DNA from: an uncultured Coriobacteriaceae bacterium
GTDB lineage: Bacteria > Actinomycetota > Coriobacteriia > Coriobacteriales > Atopobiaceae
Reading direction: 5' to 3'
Assembly (NCBI GenBank): GCA_902786015.1
Contig: CADAAU010000003.1
Location: 62,001-126,000, forward strand
Length of the DNA stretch: 64,000 bases
Position 1 is the stretch's first letter, and the number at the start of each line of letters is the position of its first letter. The notes below the pieces were generated by a model. It made no database searches. It had not been told where the DNA came from and saw only the letters and a list, made by a program, of their open reading frames with translations. This document shows positions 15,784 through 23,431 of the stretch, one piece after another. The translations under genes and the position numbers were made by a program.

Positions 15784-17208
15784 ATGCTACGCGAAAACTA
15801 TACCATTTGGCGCTGCGGCCGCCACGACATCTCGCTTGTGCGCCCTCGTGTGATGGGCGTGCTCAACGTGACGCCCGACTCGTTCTCTGACGGTGGCGAG
15901 CACTTGGATGCCGAACGGGCTATTGCGCATGGGCTCGCCATGCTCGACGAAGGCGCGGACATCATCGATGTGGGCGGCGAGTCGACTCGTCCCAACCACG
16001 AGCCAGTGGATCCCGACGTCGAGCTAAACCGCATCGCTCCGGTGGTCGAGGCACTGTGTGACAAGGGCGCCATCGTTTCGGTGGACACGCGCAATGCCGA
16101 GGTGGCACAGACGTGCTTGGAGCTGGGTGCCTCCATCATCAACGATGTCTCGGGATTCACCCAAAAGGAAATGGTGGACGTGGTCTCCGAATGGGACTGT
16201 GGGCTTGTTGTTATGCATTGGAACCAAAAGTCTGGACGCAGCGCGCGCAAGTCGGTGCGACTCGACTCCCATCTGCCCGCCCGTCGCGTCGTGCCTAGCG
16301 CACGGCGATTTACCCTGCCTGACGAGATGCCTGTTATGCGCGAGGTCATGGGCTTCTTGGGCGATCAGGCGCGTACGCTGATGCGAGCGGGCGTTTCTCA
16401 CGATCGCATTTGCATCGATCCCGGTGCGGGGTTCCAAAAGTCATTTGACGAGGACGTCATCATCCAACGAAACACAAAGAAGCTCGTTTCGATGGGGTAT
16501 CACGTGATGTGTGCCGTCTCGCGCAAGCGATTCGTGGGGAGCGTTACGGCCATAGGCGATCCGCTCAATCGTGATGCCGCCACCATGGGTATCTGCCTTT
16601 CGGCGATGCAAAATGGCGCCCGTGTTCTGCGGGTTCATGATGTACAGTCTGCGTTCGATGCCCTCACTGCGTTTTGGACGGTTTCGCGTTCCGACCAGCG
16701 CCAGGGCTTCGTGTCCCTCGGCTCCAATGTGGGGGACCGTATGGGATACCTTGCCGAAGCGACCCGGCGCATAGACAAGATTCCCCTAACCTGCGTCACA
16801 AACGTGAGCAATGCCTACGAGACCGAACCTGCCTACGGTATCGACACGCCCGTCGCAAATGCCGTTGCCGAGATACGCACCGAGCTGCATCCCATCGTTC
16901 TTTTGGACCACCTGCTGCGCATCGAAAGCGAGCTTGGACGTACGCGCGATGCTTCGACCCTTGGTCATGGTCCGCGCACGATTGATTGCGACCTTTGCTG
17001 GGTGGAGGGGGAGCAACACCAAGGTGCGCGCCTAACGTTGCCGCACCCACGCCTGGGCGAGCGGGACTACGTGATGGTACCACTCGAGGACCTTATGCCG
17101 GATCCCACGCGTTTTCTTACCCATGCCGGCGTGCCGGTGCTGCCCGTCGAGCAACGTGTCGGTCACGTCCTCATGGACCTTGGTCCCATCGAATGGAATA
17201 AAGAATAG
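15784..17208 (+). CDS. folP-folK: Bifunctional dihydropteroate synthase / HPPK (FolP-FolK fusion)
   Basis: One 474-residue protein carries two successive folate enzymes. Residues ~1-300 are dihydropteroate synthase (VMGVLNVTPDSFSDGG, DIIDVGGESTRP, SVDTRN, INDVSGF, DPGAGFQKS, SRKRFVG). Residues ~305-474 are 6-hydroxymethyl-7,8-dihydropterin pyrophosphokinase (FVSLGSNVGDR, ETEPAYG, HGPRTIDCDL, LPHPRLGERDYVMVPLEDL). HPPK makes the pyrophosphate ester used by DHPS, so the fusion couples consecutive steps in reverse gene order. The ATG at 15784 has GAAAGG upstream. An ATG at 15766 is possible but lacks a site. The DHPS half has an Arg-rich insertion (~150-185), which is typical of coriobacterial copies as far as I recall. 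Confidence 0.93.
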   Translation: MLRENYTIWRCGRHDISLVRPRVMGVLNVTPDSFSDGGEHLDAERAIAHGLAMLDEGADIIDVGGESTRPNHEPVDPDVELNRIAPVVEALCDKGAIVSVDTRNAEVAQTCLELGASIINDVSGFTQKEMVDVVSEWDCGLVVMHWNQKSGRSARKSVRLDSHLPARRVVPSARRFTLPDEMPVMREVMGFLGDQARTLMRAGVSHDRICIDPGAGFQKSFDEDVIIQRNTKKLVSMGYHVMCAVSRKRFVGSVTAIGDPLNRDAATMGICLSAMQNGARVLRVHDVQSAFDALTAFWTVSRSDQRQGFVSLGSNVGDRMGYLAEATRRIDKIPLTCVTNVSNAYETEPAYGIDTPVANAVAEIRTELHPIVLLDHLLRIESELGRTRDASTLGHGPRTIDCDLCWVEGEQHQGARLTLPHPRLGERDYVMVPLEDLMPDPTRFLTHAGVPVLPVEQRVGHVLMDLGPIEWNKE

Positions 17209-17229
17209 CGTAGCTGCTGGAATGCGGTA

Positions 17230-17285
17230 AGCGATGGGGATACTCCCCTTTGTCCGGCCGGACAAAGGGGAGTATCCCCATCGCT
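17230..17285. repeat. Palindromic repeat, family A, copy 2 (56-bp perfect palindrome)
   Basis: The two 28-nt halves are exact reverse complements with no loop. The outer sequence is AGCGATGGGGATACTCCCC and the centre TCCGGCCGGA. It sits between the convergent folP-folK and coaX genes, 21 bp after one stop and 20 bp after the other. The inner part differs from copy 1 while the outer core is conserved. Confidence 0.92.
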
Positions 17286-17305
17286 CACACCCGGTTGCAA
17301 GCGGG

Positions 17306-18082
17306 TTAGTGCTGGCGAGTCCACATCCAAATGTCTCGGATGCCGCGCAAGGTGAGGTCGGGATCGATGGCGTCAAACACGTTCGTTGCCTGCCCGACGG
17401 TCCGCGCGAGCCCGCCGGTGCCTACGACCATGGCATCCTCTATGTCGAGCTCTGCCTTTATGCGTGCCACGAGGCCCTCGGCCTGCGCGGCGGCTCCTAT
17501 CACGAGTCCAGACTGCAGGGCAGTTTCGGTGGAGTCGCCCAAAGCGTGGGCGGGCGCCTCGATGGGAACGCTCGAGAGCTTGGCGGCTCGCGAAAAGAGC
17601 GCGTCGGCAGAGAGCATGAGTCCTGGTCCAATCGTTCCGCCGCGATACGCGCCGCTTCGGTCGACTACGTCGATGTTGGTTGCCGTGCCAAAGTCGACCA
17701 CGATGATTGGCGTTCCGTAGGTGTTCTTTGCGGCCAGTGCGTTTGCGACGCGGTCGGCGCCTACTCGATGGGGGTTCTTGAGCTCGAGGGGCATACCGCA
17801 GGACGTGCCAGGGCCGATGAGCAGCGGGTCATGGCCGAGCATCCGTTGGAAGCAGCGCCGCCATGCGCGCGAGAGCACGGGCACCACGCTTGCCACCGCT
17901 GCATCCTCGATCTCGCCAAAGGCAAAGCCGTCCATCAAAAAGTACCCGTGAAGCCTCGATCGCAAGCTGTCGGATGTGTCGGAGTGCAACGTAGGCATGC
18001 GCCAGCACATGAGGTTCGTGCCATCCTTTGCAAAAAGCCCGATGGTCGTTTGAGTGTTGCCCACGTCTATCGACAAAAACAT
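17306..18082 (-). CDS. coaX: Type III pantothenate kinase
   Basis: Phosphorylates pantothenate with ATP in the first step of CoA synthesis. The enzyme is not inhibited by CoA and often needs a monovalent cation. The 258-residue protein has the three ASKHA-fold motifs: FLSIDVGNTQTTIGLF at the N-terminus, GADRVANALAA in the middle, and VVDFGTATNIDVVD with IGPGLMLSADALF. Length matches the family. The ATG at 18082 has AGGAAC upstream, and longer in-frame extension would add a low-complexity leader not found in CoaX. Convergent with folP-folK across palindrome A2. Confidence 0.94.
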   Translation of the reverse strand: MFLSIDVGNTQTTIGLFAKDGTNLMCWRMPTLHSDTSDSLRSRLHGYFLMDGFAFGEIEDAAVASVVPVLSRAWRRCFQRMLGHDPLLIGPGTSCGMPLELKNPHRVGADRVANALAAKNTYGTPIIVVDFGTATNIDVVDRSGAYRGGTIGPGLMLSADALFSRAAKLSSVPIEAPAHALGDSTETALQSGLVIGAAAQAEGLVARIKAELDIEDAMVVGTGGLARTVGQATNVFDAIDPDLTLRGIRDIWMWTRQH

Positions 18083-18143
18083 CCGAGTTCCTCTCGTCGT
18101 ACGAAGCGGGGAGACCAGCGCCCCCGAATCGCTTGCTCGCGTC

Positions 18144-18878
18144 CTACGAACACATCTGGGTAACAGTGTAGAACTCATAGCCCGGCGCATGAAGGGCAAC
18201 CGAGTCCTCAATAGGCCGACCGTTCTCCAAATACGAGGTCTGATGGAACTGCAAAACGGGTTCGTCGGTACTTGTGCCCAAACGAAGTGCCAACTCCTCA
18301 CTGGGCAACGTTGCCTTCAGGCGCCGATACGAGCTGGCGATACGTTGTCCGGACGTTCGCTGGAGATAGGCAAAGAGCGATTGCTCGCCGTCGCGGGCGG
18401 TGAGGTCGGGCGCAAGCTGAACGGGGATGTAGGAGACCTCGACCATGCATACAACGTCGTCGGCCAGAAGCGTGCGATCCATGCGGTGGCATCGTTCTCC
18501 TGATGCCAGTGCAAGCGCTTGGGCAATTTCTGACGGAGGAACGATTTGAGTGAAGCTGTTGACAACCTCCGTGGGTACCATGCCACGAATAACGCACTCT
18601 GTGGCGAAACCATGCATCTCGTTGGAAAGGTTCCAGCCCAGCTTTCGGTCGCTTCGACCCATTGGACGTGACTTTACGAATGTGCCCGATCCCCGCTGGC
18701 GGGAAACCAGTCCCATTGACGCGAGGTCGTCCATTGCGCGCCGAACGGTGATTTTACTCACGTCGAACTCGTCACAAAACGACTCGATGGTGGGAAGTTT
18801 GCTGCCTACGGGGTAGACGCCGGAGCTGATTTTGCTCACAAGATCGTCGACAATTACCTGATATGCATAGGATCCCAT
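18144..18878 (-). CDS. GntR-family transcriptional regulator with UTRA domain (1 of 2)
   Basis: A 244-residue repressor-type protein. The N-terminal winged helix-turn-helix (~1-75) has LPTIESFCDEFDVSKITVRRAMDDLASMGLVSRQRGSGTFV. The C-terminal effector-binding UTRA domain (~95-240) ends in LHAPGYEFYTV. It is a clear paralogue of the gene just upstream, which ends 10 nt before this start, so the two are in one operon. UTRA regulators usually bind sugar phosphates and control PTS or glycosidase operons. The PTS operon transcribed away from this pair is the obvious target. Confidence 0.88.
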   Translation of the reverse strand: MGSYAYQVIVDDLVSKISSGVYPVGSKLPTIESFCDEFDVSKITVRRAMDDLASMGLVSRQRGSGTFVKSRPMGRSDRKLGWNLSNEMHGFATECVIRGMVPTEVVNSFTQIVPPSEIAQALALASGERCHRMDRTLLADDVVCMVEVSYIPVQLAPDLTARDGEQSLFAYLQRTSGQRIASSYRRLKATLPSEELALRLGTSTDEPVLQFHQTSYLENGRPIEDSVALHAPGYEFYTVTQMCS

Positions 18879-18888
18879 GCTCTATCAC

Positions 18889-19602
18889 CTATTTGCTACT
18901 AATGTTGTAAAACACGTAATCGGGCGCGTGATAGGTAACGAAAGAGGCACATGGACGGCCTCCCTCGAGGTAGGCGACCTGCCTGACCCGCAGAACCGAA
19001 GCTGTTTGGCCGATTCCCAAAAGCTGAGCTGCCTGCTCGGGCGGGTGGACAGCCTCGATCACTTGGTGCACGCTGGCGATGCGAAGACCGTCCGATTCGG
19101 CAAGCTTCCGCATCAGTGAACGTTCTGCATCCGATTCGCGCAAGGAGTCGCACAAGTTCATGGGGATGGCCGTGTACTCGACGACTTGGACTTCCGAGTT
19201 CTTTGTATGAGTTCTGCACAGCGAGTAGACAAAAAGGCCTGATTCGATGTGCAGGTCCTTGGCCTGACGCGCGCTGGGATATATTACCGAAAACTCATGT
19301 ACCGTCGTGTAGCTCAGTTCGTTTGGCTCCAACACGTCTGCAGGAAACGGACTGGGACAGGAAGAAATGAACGAGGATGTCTGCGCTGATGGCTGTGGGC
19401 CGGTAACGAAGGTGCCCGAACCACGGCGGCGCGATATCAGACCTTCGCGTTCCAGCTCGTCCATTGCGCGGCGAACGGTAATCTTGCTCACGCCGAACTG
19501 AGTACAGAGTTCGGAGGTCGTAGGGAGCTTGTCACCCGGCTTGTACCTGTCGCTCTCGATTTGGGAGCGCAGGTTGGCAGCCATTTCGGAGTACTTGGTC
19601 AC
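18889..19602 (-). CDS. GntR-family transcriptional regulator with UTRA domain (2 of 2)
   Basis: A 237-residue paralogue of the preceding regulator. The winged helix (~1-70) is nearly identical in the recognition region (VSKITVRRAMDELEREGLISRRRGSGTFV), while the UTRA half is more diverged but ends alike (YHAPDYVFYNI). Similar recognition helices with different effector domains suggest that the two could compete for, or share, operators while sensing different ligands. The start is GTG at 19602, preceded by GGGGGAG. It is divergent from the PTS operon across a 378-bp intergenic region. Confidence 0.88.
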   Translation of the reverse strand: MTKYSEMAANLRSQIESDRYKPGDKLPTTSELCTQFGVSKITVRRAMDELEREGLISRRRGSGTFVTGPQPSAQTSSFISSCPSPFPADVLEPNELSYTTVHEFSVIYPSARQAKDLHIESGLFVYSLCRTHTKNSEVQVVEYTAIPMNLCDSLRESDAERSLMRKLAESDGLRIASVHQVIEAVHPPEQAAQLLGIGQTASVLRVRQVAYLEGGRPCASFVTYHAPDYVFYNISSK

Positions 19603-19980
19603 ACTCCCCCTATCGTTGTATCCCTGCTATTACGGTATACAGGTTTTTTACAGGTTTTGAACGACATTGGAAAAGAGACACAAAATATTCTTTAAAAAAT
19701 ATCGATTGACGCGTGCAAGCTAGGCAAACAAGCAGTCGCTTTCCGTTGAGCAGATAAATTAGTACGAATAATGACAGCTAAGAACCTTAAAAGGAACATT
19801 ACTGCTATACTCTGCACGTCACGCTCACCCATAAAATTTCAGATGTCTCTTTTCAAATGTGGCGAAGTGATGTAGCTTAGTAATAAGGCATGTCCAACAG
19901 AGCAAAAAGACATGTTCTTATACGTTGGGTAGCTCGGACGACGTTCGGGCAACAGGTTGCAAGGGAAAGGAAGTACCATC
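19603..19980. promoter_or_regulatory. Divergent control region between the GntR pair and the PTS operon
   Basis: An A/T-rich, gene-free stretch. TACAGGTTTT occurs twice in direct repeat at 19638-19647 and 19649-19658, 11 bp apart (one helical turn), close to the regulator start, and is a good operator candidate. On the plus strand TGCTATACT (19803-19811) resembles an extended -10 with no convincing -35. It would leave a leader of about 165 nt before the IIB start. That leader contains a near-repeat AAGGCATGTCC / AAGACATGTTC. No terminator-type hairpin is evident in it. Confidence 0.5.
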
Positions 19981-20289
19981 ATGCTCACCATCCGTCTGTT
20001 CTGCGCCGCTGGCATGTCCACCAGCCTCCTCGTCCGCAAGATGGAAGAGGCCGCTGCTGCTGAGGGCACCGAAGTCGACATCATCGCCTTCCCCGTTGGC
20101 GAGATGGATCAGCACCTCGACGGCATCGACGTCGCTCTGCTCGGACCCCAGGTTGGCTACATGAAGGCTCAAATGCAGAAGACCGCCGCTGCCAAGGGCG
20201 TTCCCTGCGACGTAATCCCCATGGCTGACTACGGCATGGTCAACGGCAAGAATGTTCTGGCCTTCGCAAAGAAGCTCGCCAACAAGTAA
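19981..20289 (+). CDS. PTS IIB subunit, lactose/cellobiose family
   Basis: A 102-residue cytoplasmic phosphotransfer protein of the phosphoenolpyruvate sugar transport system. The phosphorylated residue is Cys8 in RLFCAAGMSTSLLV, the standard position for CelA/ChbB-type IIB proteins, followed by LLGPQVGYM. It takes phosphate from IIA and passes it to sugar bound in IIC. The ATG at 19981 follows GGGAAAGGAAG at normal distance. It is the first gene of a IIB-IIC-IIA operon. Confidence 0.93.
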   Translation: MLTIRLFCAAGMSTSLLVRKMEEAAAAEGTEVDIIAFPVGEMDQHLDGIDVALLGPQVGYMKAQMQKTAAAKGVPCDVIPMADYGMVNGKNVLAFAKKLANK

Positions 20290-20363
20290 GTAATCTAGCA
20301 AGAAAGTAGTGTCAAAGCGGTCCTGGCCGGCCGCTAGCAACAAAGGAAAGGGAAGGAGTTACC

Positions 20364-21779
20364 GTGGGCGATTTTGTCCAGAATACCATTCTCCCCGCGT
20401 TTATGAAGTTCGTAAACACACGCGGCGTCCGCGCAATCAAAGACGGCATGATGTTTACCATGCCGCTCATCATCGTAGGTGCTGTATACCTGTTGCTGTT
20501 CCAGCTCCCCATTGAGGCTGCAGCAAACTTCATTACAAGCCTCGGCATCGTACCGTTCCTGAGCCATGGCTATACCTCCACGTTCCAGATCATCGCTATG
20601 GTCTGCGCCGTGGGCGTTGGCTACACGTGGGCAAAGAACGACGGCTGGGAGCCGCTGTCCGCTGGCGTCATCTCGCTGGCCGCGTTCCTCATCCTCATCC
20701 CCGACTACGTGGGAACCGTCGTTGCCGCTGGTGAGGACGGCGTCATGGCCGCTTCCGCTGCCGACTCCATCTCGGCTGCTCAGGCTTCCATCGAGGGTGT
20801 AGAGGGCGCTCTTGCTCTTACCACCCCCGGCCTCAACAAGACCTGGCTCGCTGGCCAGGGCATGATCGGCGCCATTCTCGCCGGCCTGCTCACTGGTCTT
20901 ATCTACAGCGCCTTCATGAAGAAGGACATCCGCATCAAGATGCCCGCCGGCGTACCCGACGGCGTCGCTGCCGCTTTCACCGGCCTCATCCCTGCTGCCG
21001 TCATCTGCACCCTCTTTGTGGTCATCTACGGCATCTCCGAGGCCATTAGTGGCGTTACCCCCATCGAGCTCATCTACAAGTGGATCCAGTCCCCGTTGCA
21101 GGGCGTCGGCGACTCGCTGCCCGGCGTCATCATCTTCGAGACGCTCATCCCGCTGCTGTGGTTCTTTGGCGTACATGGCGCCACCGTCGTTGGCTCCGTT
21201 GCCCAGCCCATCGCTCTGATGAACCAGGCCGACAACGCCGCCATCTTCCAGAGGGGCATTGACGCTGGTCTGTCCCGCGACGCTGCCATCGCCGCCATCG
21301 GCCAGGATCCCAACGGTCACATCTTTACCGAGGCCTTCCAGAACTGCTTCCAGGCTATCTCTGGTTCCGGCATTACCATCGGTCTTGTTGTCTTCATGGT
21401 GTTCTTTGCCAAGTCCGCCCAGATGAAGCAGGTCGGCAAGCTCGGTCTCGGCTGCGGTATCTTCAACATCAACGAGCCCGTACTCTTTGGTACGCCTATC
21501 GTTCTTAACCCCAAGCTGCTCGTGCCCTTCATCATTGCTCCGCTCTTCTGCAACATTGGCGCGTATATCCTTACTCAGGTTGGCTTCATCCCCTACACCA
21601 TGGGCGTGACGGTTCCTTGGACCACACCTCCCATCCTGTCGGGTCTGTTGGCCATGGGTTGGCAGGCGGCTCTGTGGCAGGCGATTGCTCTTGTAGCGTC
21701 GTTCTTCATCTACATGCCGTTCGCCAAGTCGGTTGACAACGACTATCTGGCCATGGAGCAGGCTCAGGAAGAGGCGTAA
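20364..21779 (+). CDS. PTS IIC permease, lactose/cellobiose family
   Basis: A 471-residue polytopic membrane permease that carries and phosphorylates its sugar. About ten hydrophobic segments are visible. The EIIC landmarks of the Lac/Cel family are present: KDGMMFTMPLIIVGAVYLLLFQLP near the N-terminus, FFGVHGATVVGSVAQP, and FNINEPVLFGTPIVLNP with the catalytic NEP region. The sugar cannot be decided from sequence; cellobiose, chitobiose or another β-glucoside are all possible. The start is GTG at 20364 after GGAAGGAG. No phospho-β-glycosidase lies next to it, so the hydrolase must be elsewhere or the substrate is not a β-disaccharide. Confidence 0.92.
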   Translation: MGDFVQNTILPAFMKFVNTRGVRAIKDGMMFTMPLIIVGAVYLLLFQLPIEAAANFITSLGIVPFLSHGYTSTFQIIAMVCAVGVGYTWAKNDGWEPLSAGVISLAAFLILIPDYVGTVVAAGEDGVMAASAADSISAAQASIEGVEGALALTTPGLNKTWLAGQGMIGAILAGLLTGLIYSAFMKKDIRIKMPAGVPDGVAAAFTGLIPAAVICTLFVVIYGISEAISGVTPIELIYKWIQSPLQGVGDSLPGVIIFETLIPLLWFFGVHGATVVGSVAQPIALMNQADNAAIFQRGIDAGLSRDAAIAAIGQDPNGHIFTEAFQNCFQAISGSGITIGLVVFMVFFAKSAQMKQVGKLGLGCGIFNINEPVLFGTPIVLNPKLLVPFIIAPLFCNIGAYILTQVGFIPYTMGVTVPWTTPPILSGLLAMGWQAALWQAIALVASFFIYMPFAKSVDNDYLAMEQAQEEA

Positions 21780-21859
21780 GAGGTACTTAGGTGCTGACGG
21801 CCCACGCAGCCGTCAGCGCTGTGTTTGCTCGTAAAGATGTTTTAGGGGGGTTGTGTTTC

Positions 21860-22174
21860 ATGACAGAAGAGATGGAGATGATCTGCTTCCAGGTCATCAG
21901 TTCCGCAGGTGGGGCAAAGTCCAACTACATTTCGGCCATCATGGCCGCCAAAGAGGGTCGCTTTGACGATGCTCGTGCGATGATCAAGCAGGGCGACGAC
22001 ATGATGGTCGTAGCACACGAGCCGCACAACAAGCTGCTCATGTGGGAGGCCCAGGGCCGCACCGACATCGTGTGCGTCCTTCTGATCCACGCTGAGGACC
22101 AGATGATGAGCTGCGAGGTCTTTAAGCAGATGGCAGTTGAGTTTATCGACCTGTACGAGAACTGGAGCAAGTAG
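21860..22174 (+). CDS. PTS IIA subunit, lactose/cellobiose family
   Basis: A 104-residue helical phosphocarrier. AHEPHNKLLMWEAQG contains the expected active-site histidine region, and LLIHAEDQMM matches the conserved HAQDHLM of the family, with Gln for His. The chosen ATG at 21860 is preceded by a G-rich stretch (AGGGGGG), 80 nt after the IIC stop. A GTG at 21791 would add 23 residues not typical of IIA. It is the last gene before a clear Rho-independent terminator. Confidence 0.88.
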   Translation: MTEEMEMICFQVISSAGGAKSNYISAIMAAKEGRFDDARAMIKQGDDMMVVAHEPHNKLLMWEAQGRTDIVCVLLIHAEDQMMSCEVFKQMAVEFIDLYENWSK

Positions 22175-22197
22175 TATCGTCTACAGCTCAAAGAGTG

Positions 22198-22228
22198 CGG
22201 GAGGGGTGCGAACTCCTCCCGTTTTTGT
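22198..22228 (+). terminator. Rho-independent terminator of the PTS operon
   Basis: Stem CGGGAGG (22198-22204) / CCTCCCG (22215-22221) with a 10-nt loop and TTTTTGTTTT after it, 23 nt past the IIA stop. Confidence 0.88.
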
Positions 22229-22245
22229 TTTGCGGTGTGCGTGCG

Positions 22246-23094
22246 TTACAGCATCGCGAGGTAGCGTGGACGGTCCGCCTCGGGCACGTCGAGCGCCTCG
22301 AGAGCCTCCTCGGCCGGCATGCCCAGCTTCGACACGAGGCTCCTCAGGTGGCTGACCAGGGCGTCTTGCAAACCCTGTTCCAACCCCTGTTCCAACCCCT
22401 GCTGCATGCCCTGCTTCCTCCCGCTCTCGAAGTCCTCCCTGCGCCACTGCTCCATCAGAGACGTCATCTCTCTCACCCCTTCCGGTTGCTGCTTGTAATA
22501 TTGTACTCGCCCGCGCACCATCGCATCTTCTATCTTGTTTGGATCGCTTTGCACGAAGCTGCGCAGAAGTCGTCCCAATTCATCGTTACCCTTATAGGTG
22601 CAGTTCGCAATAATGATATGCACTTCATCATTGAGGGAAAGGCCCGTTGCTCGTTCTGTGCGGTCGTAGCGATAAGTTGCCAAGCCCAATCCCTCATGGT
22701 CCCCTTCTAACACCATGATTACCCATTGCTCGGGCAGTTCCGAAAAGGGGTGCTTTGCTTTGAGTGTCGTGACGTCCATTGCGGCGCTGTAATAGCGTAA
22801 TCGCTTGACATCAGCCGTCGTGCTAGTTTGGATTTCGATGTTGTGTTGGGCACCTTTTTCGTCGACACACCATACGTCAAGTTCGACTGAACGCACGCCT
22901 CCCAGAAGTTTGAGGTCTCGTTGAGTTTCTTCCTCGATGATACGGAGATTCTTCTTCGCGGTGATGAGATGCAGCACATGTTCGAGTAGCGGCTTATCGT
23001 CGCGAAATACTACCCTCGCAAACGCGTCGTCAATGAGTCGCAAGCTTTTGATTCGCGCGAGAGTATCCAAGATATGGTCTTGTATGTGTGCCAT
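22246..23094 (-). CDS. Rpn-family PD-(D/E)XK nuclease / putative transposase-like protein
   Basis: A 282-residue member of the Rpn (recombination-promoting nuclease, 'transposase_31'/PD-(D/E)XK) group. It starts with a typical RLIDDAFARVVFRDDKPLLEHVLH segment and has the nuclease-type core VELDVWCVDEKGAQHNIEIQ (Asp ... Glu-x-Gln). It ends in a coiled, Gln/Gly-rich repeat, QQGLEQGLEQGLQ, encoded by tandem near-identical 12-nt units and so prone to copy change. E. coli relatives stimulate recA-independent recombination. These proteins are abundant in gut bacteria and their native role is debated. The ATG at 23094 lies exactly where a truncated IS256-type transposase frame stops matching. Confidence 0.82.
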   Translation of the reverse strand: MAHIQDHILDTLARIKSLRLIDDAFARVVFRDDKPLLEHVLHLITAKKNLRIIEEETQRDLKLLGGVRSVELDVWCVDEKGAQHNIEIQTSTTADVKRLRYYSAAMDVTTLKAKHPFSELPEQWVIMVLEGDHEGLGLATYRYDRTERATGLSLNDEVHIIIANCTYKGNDELGRLLRSFVQSDPNKIEDAMVRGRVQYYKQQPEGVREMTSLMEQWRREDFESGRKQGMQQGLEQGLEQGLQDALVSHLRSLVSKLGMPAEEALEALDVPEADRPRYLAML

Positions 23095-23278
23095 ACGCCA
23101 AGTGGCCGCTCCTGTATGCCTGCCGCTCGTCGGTGCGCTCGTACTTCCCCGCGTTCACGAGCTCGTCGGCCTGGGCGTCCAGGATCCCGTTGATGACCTG
23201 CCCCACGGTCTCGCGGACGACCTCCCTCATCTCGGCTTTCAGCGTATACTCGTCAAGTGTTATGATTGGTGCCCGCAC
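23095..23278 (-). pseudogene. N-terminal remnant of an IS256-family transposase
   Basis: Translation from a GTG at 23278 (GGGAAGAG upstream) gives about 60 residues that look like the N-terminus of IS256/Mutator transposases: ITLDEYTLKAEMREVVRE, GQVINGILDAQADELVNAG and KYERTDERQAYRSGH. The family normally continues to ~400 residues with a DDE core. Here the match ends as the Rpn gene begins, and the frame closes at 23030. The fragment is broken by insertion or deletion and cannot be active. No terminal inverted repeats were found around it. Confidence 0.7.
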
Positions 23279-23431
23279 GGTCTCTTCCCTTCTTCGATAT
23301 GACTTGTTTTTGGCGAAAGAAATCATACCGTCCGGATGGGGCCGTGCAACCCTAACTTGCAACGCTCCTTGCTATGCCGTTGTCAATTTTCGAAAGAAAT
23401 TGTACGCCATCCTTGAGATGGGAGGAAAAGC

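Noticed and set aside
19806..19980. Antiterminator (RAT/BglG-type) leader before the PTS operon
   Set aside because: No terminator hairpin or RAT-like sequence was seen and no BglG-type gene is present; GntR regulators are the neighbours.
18889..22174. Sugar-utilisation operon with a glycosidase
   Set aside because: No glycosidase-like frame is present among these genes; only transport and regulation are encoded.
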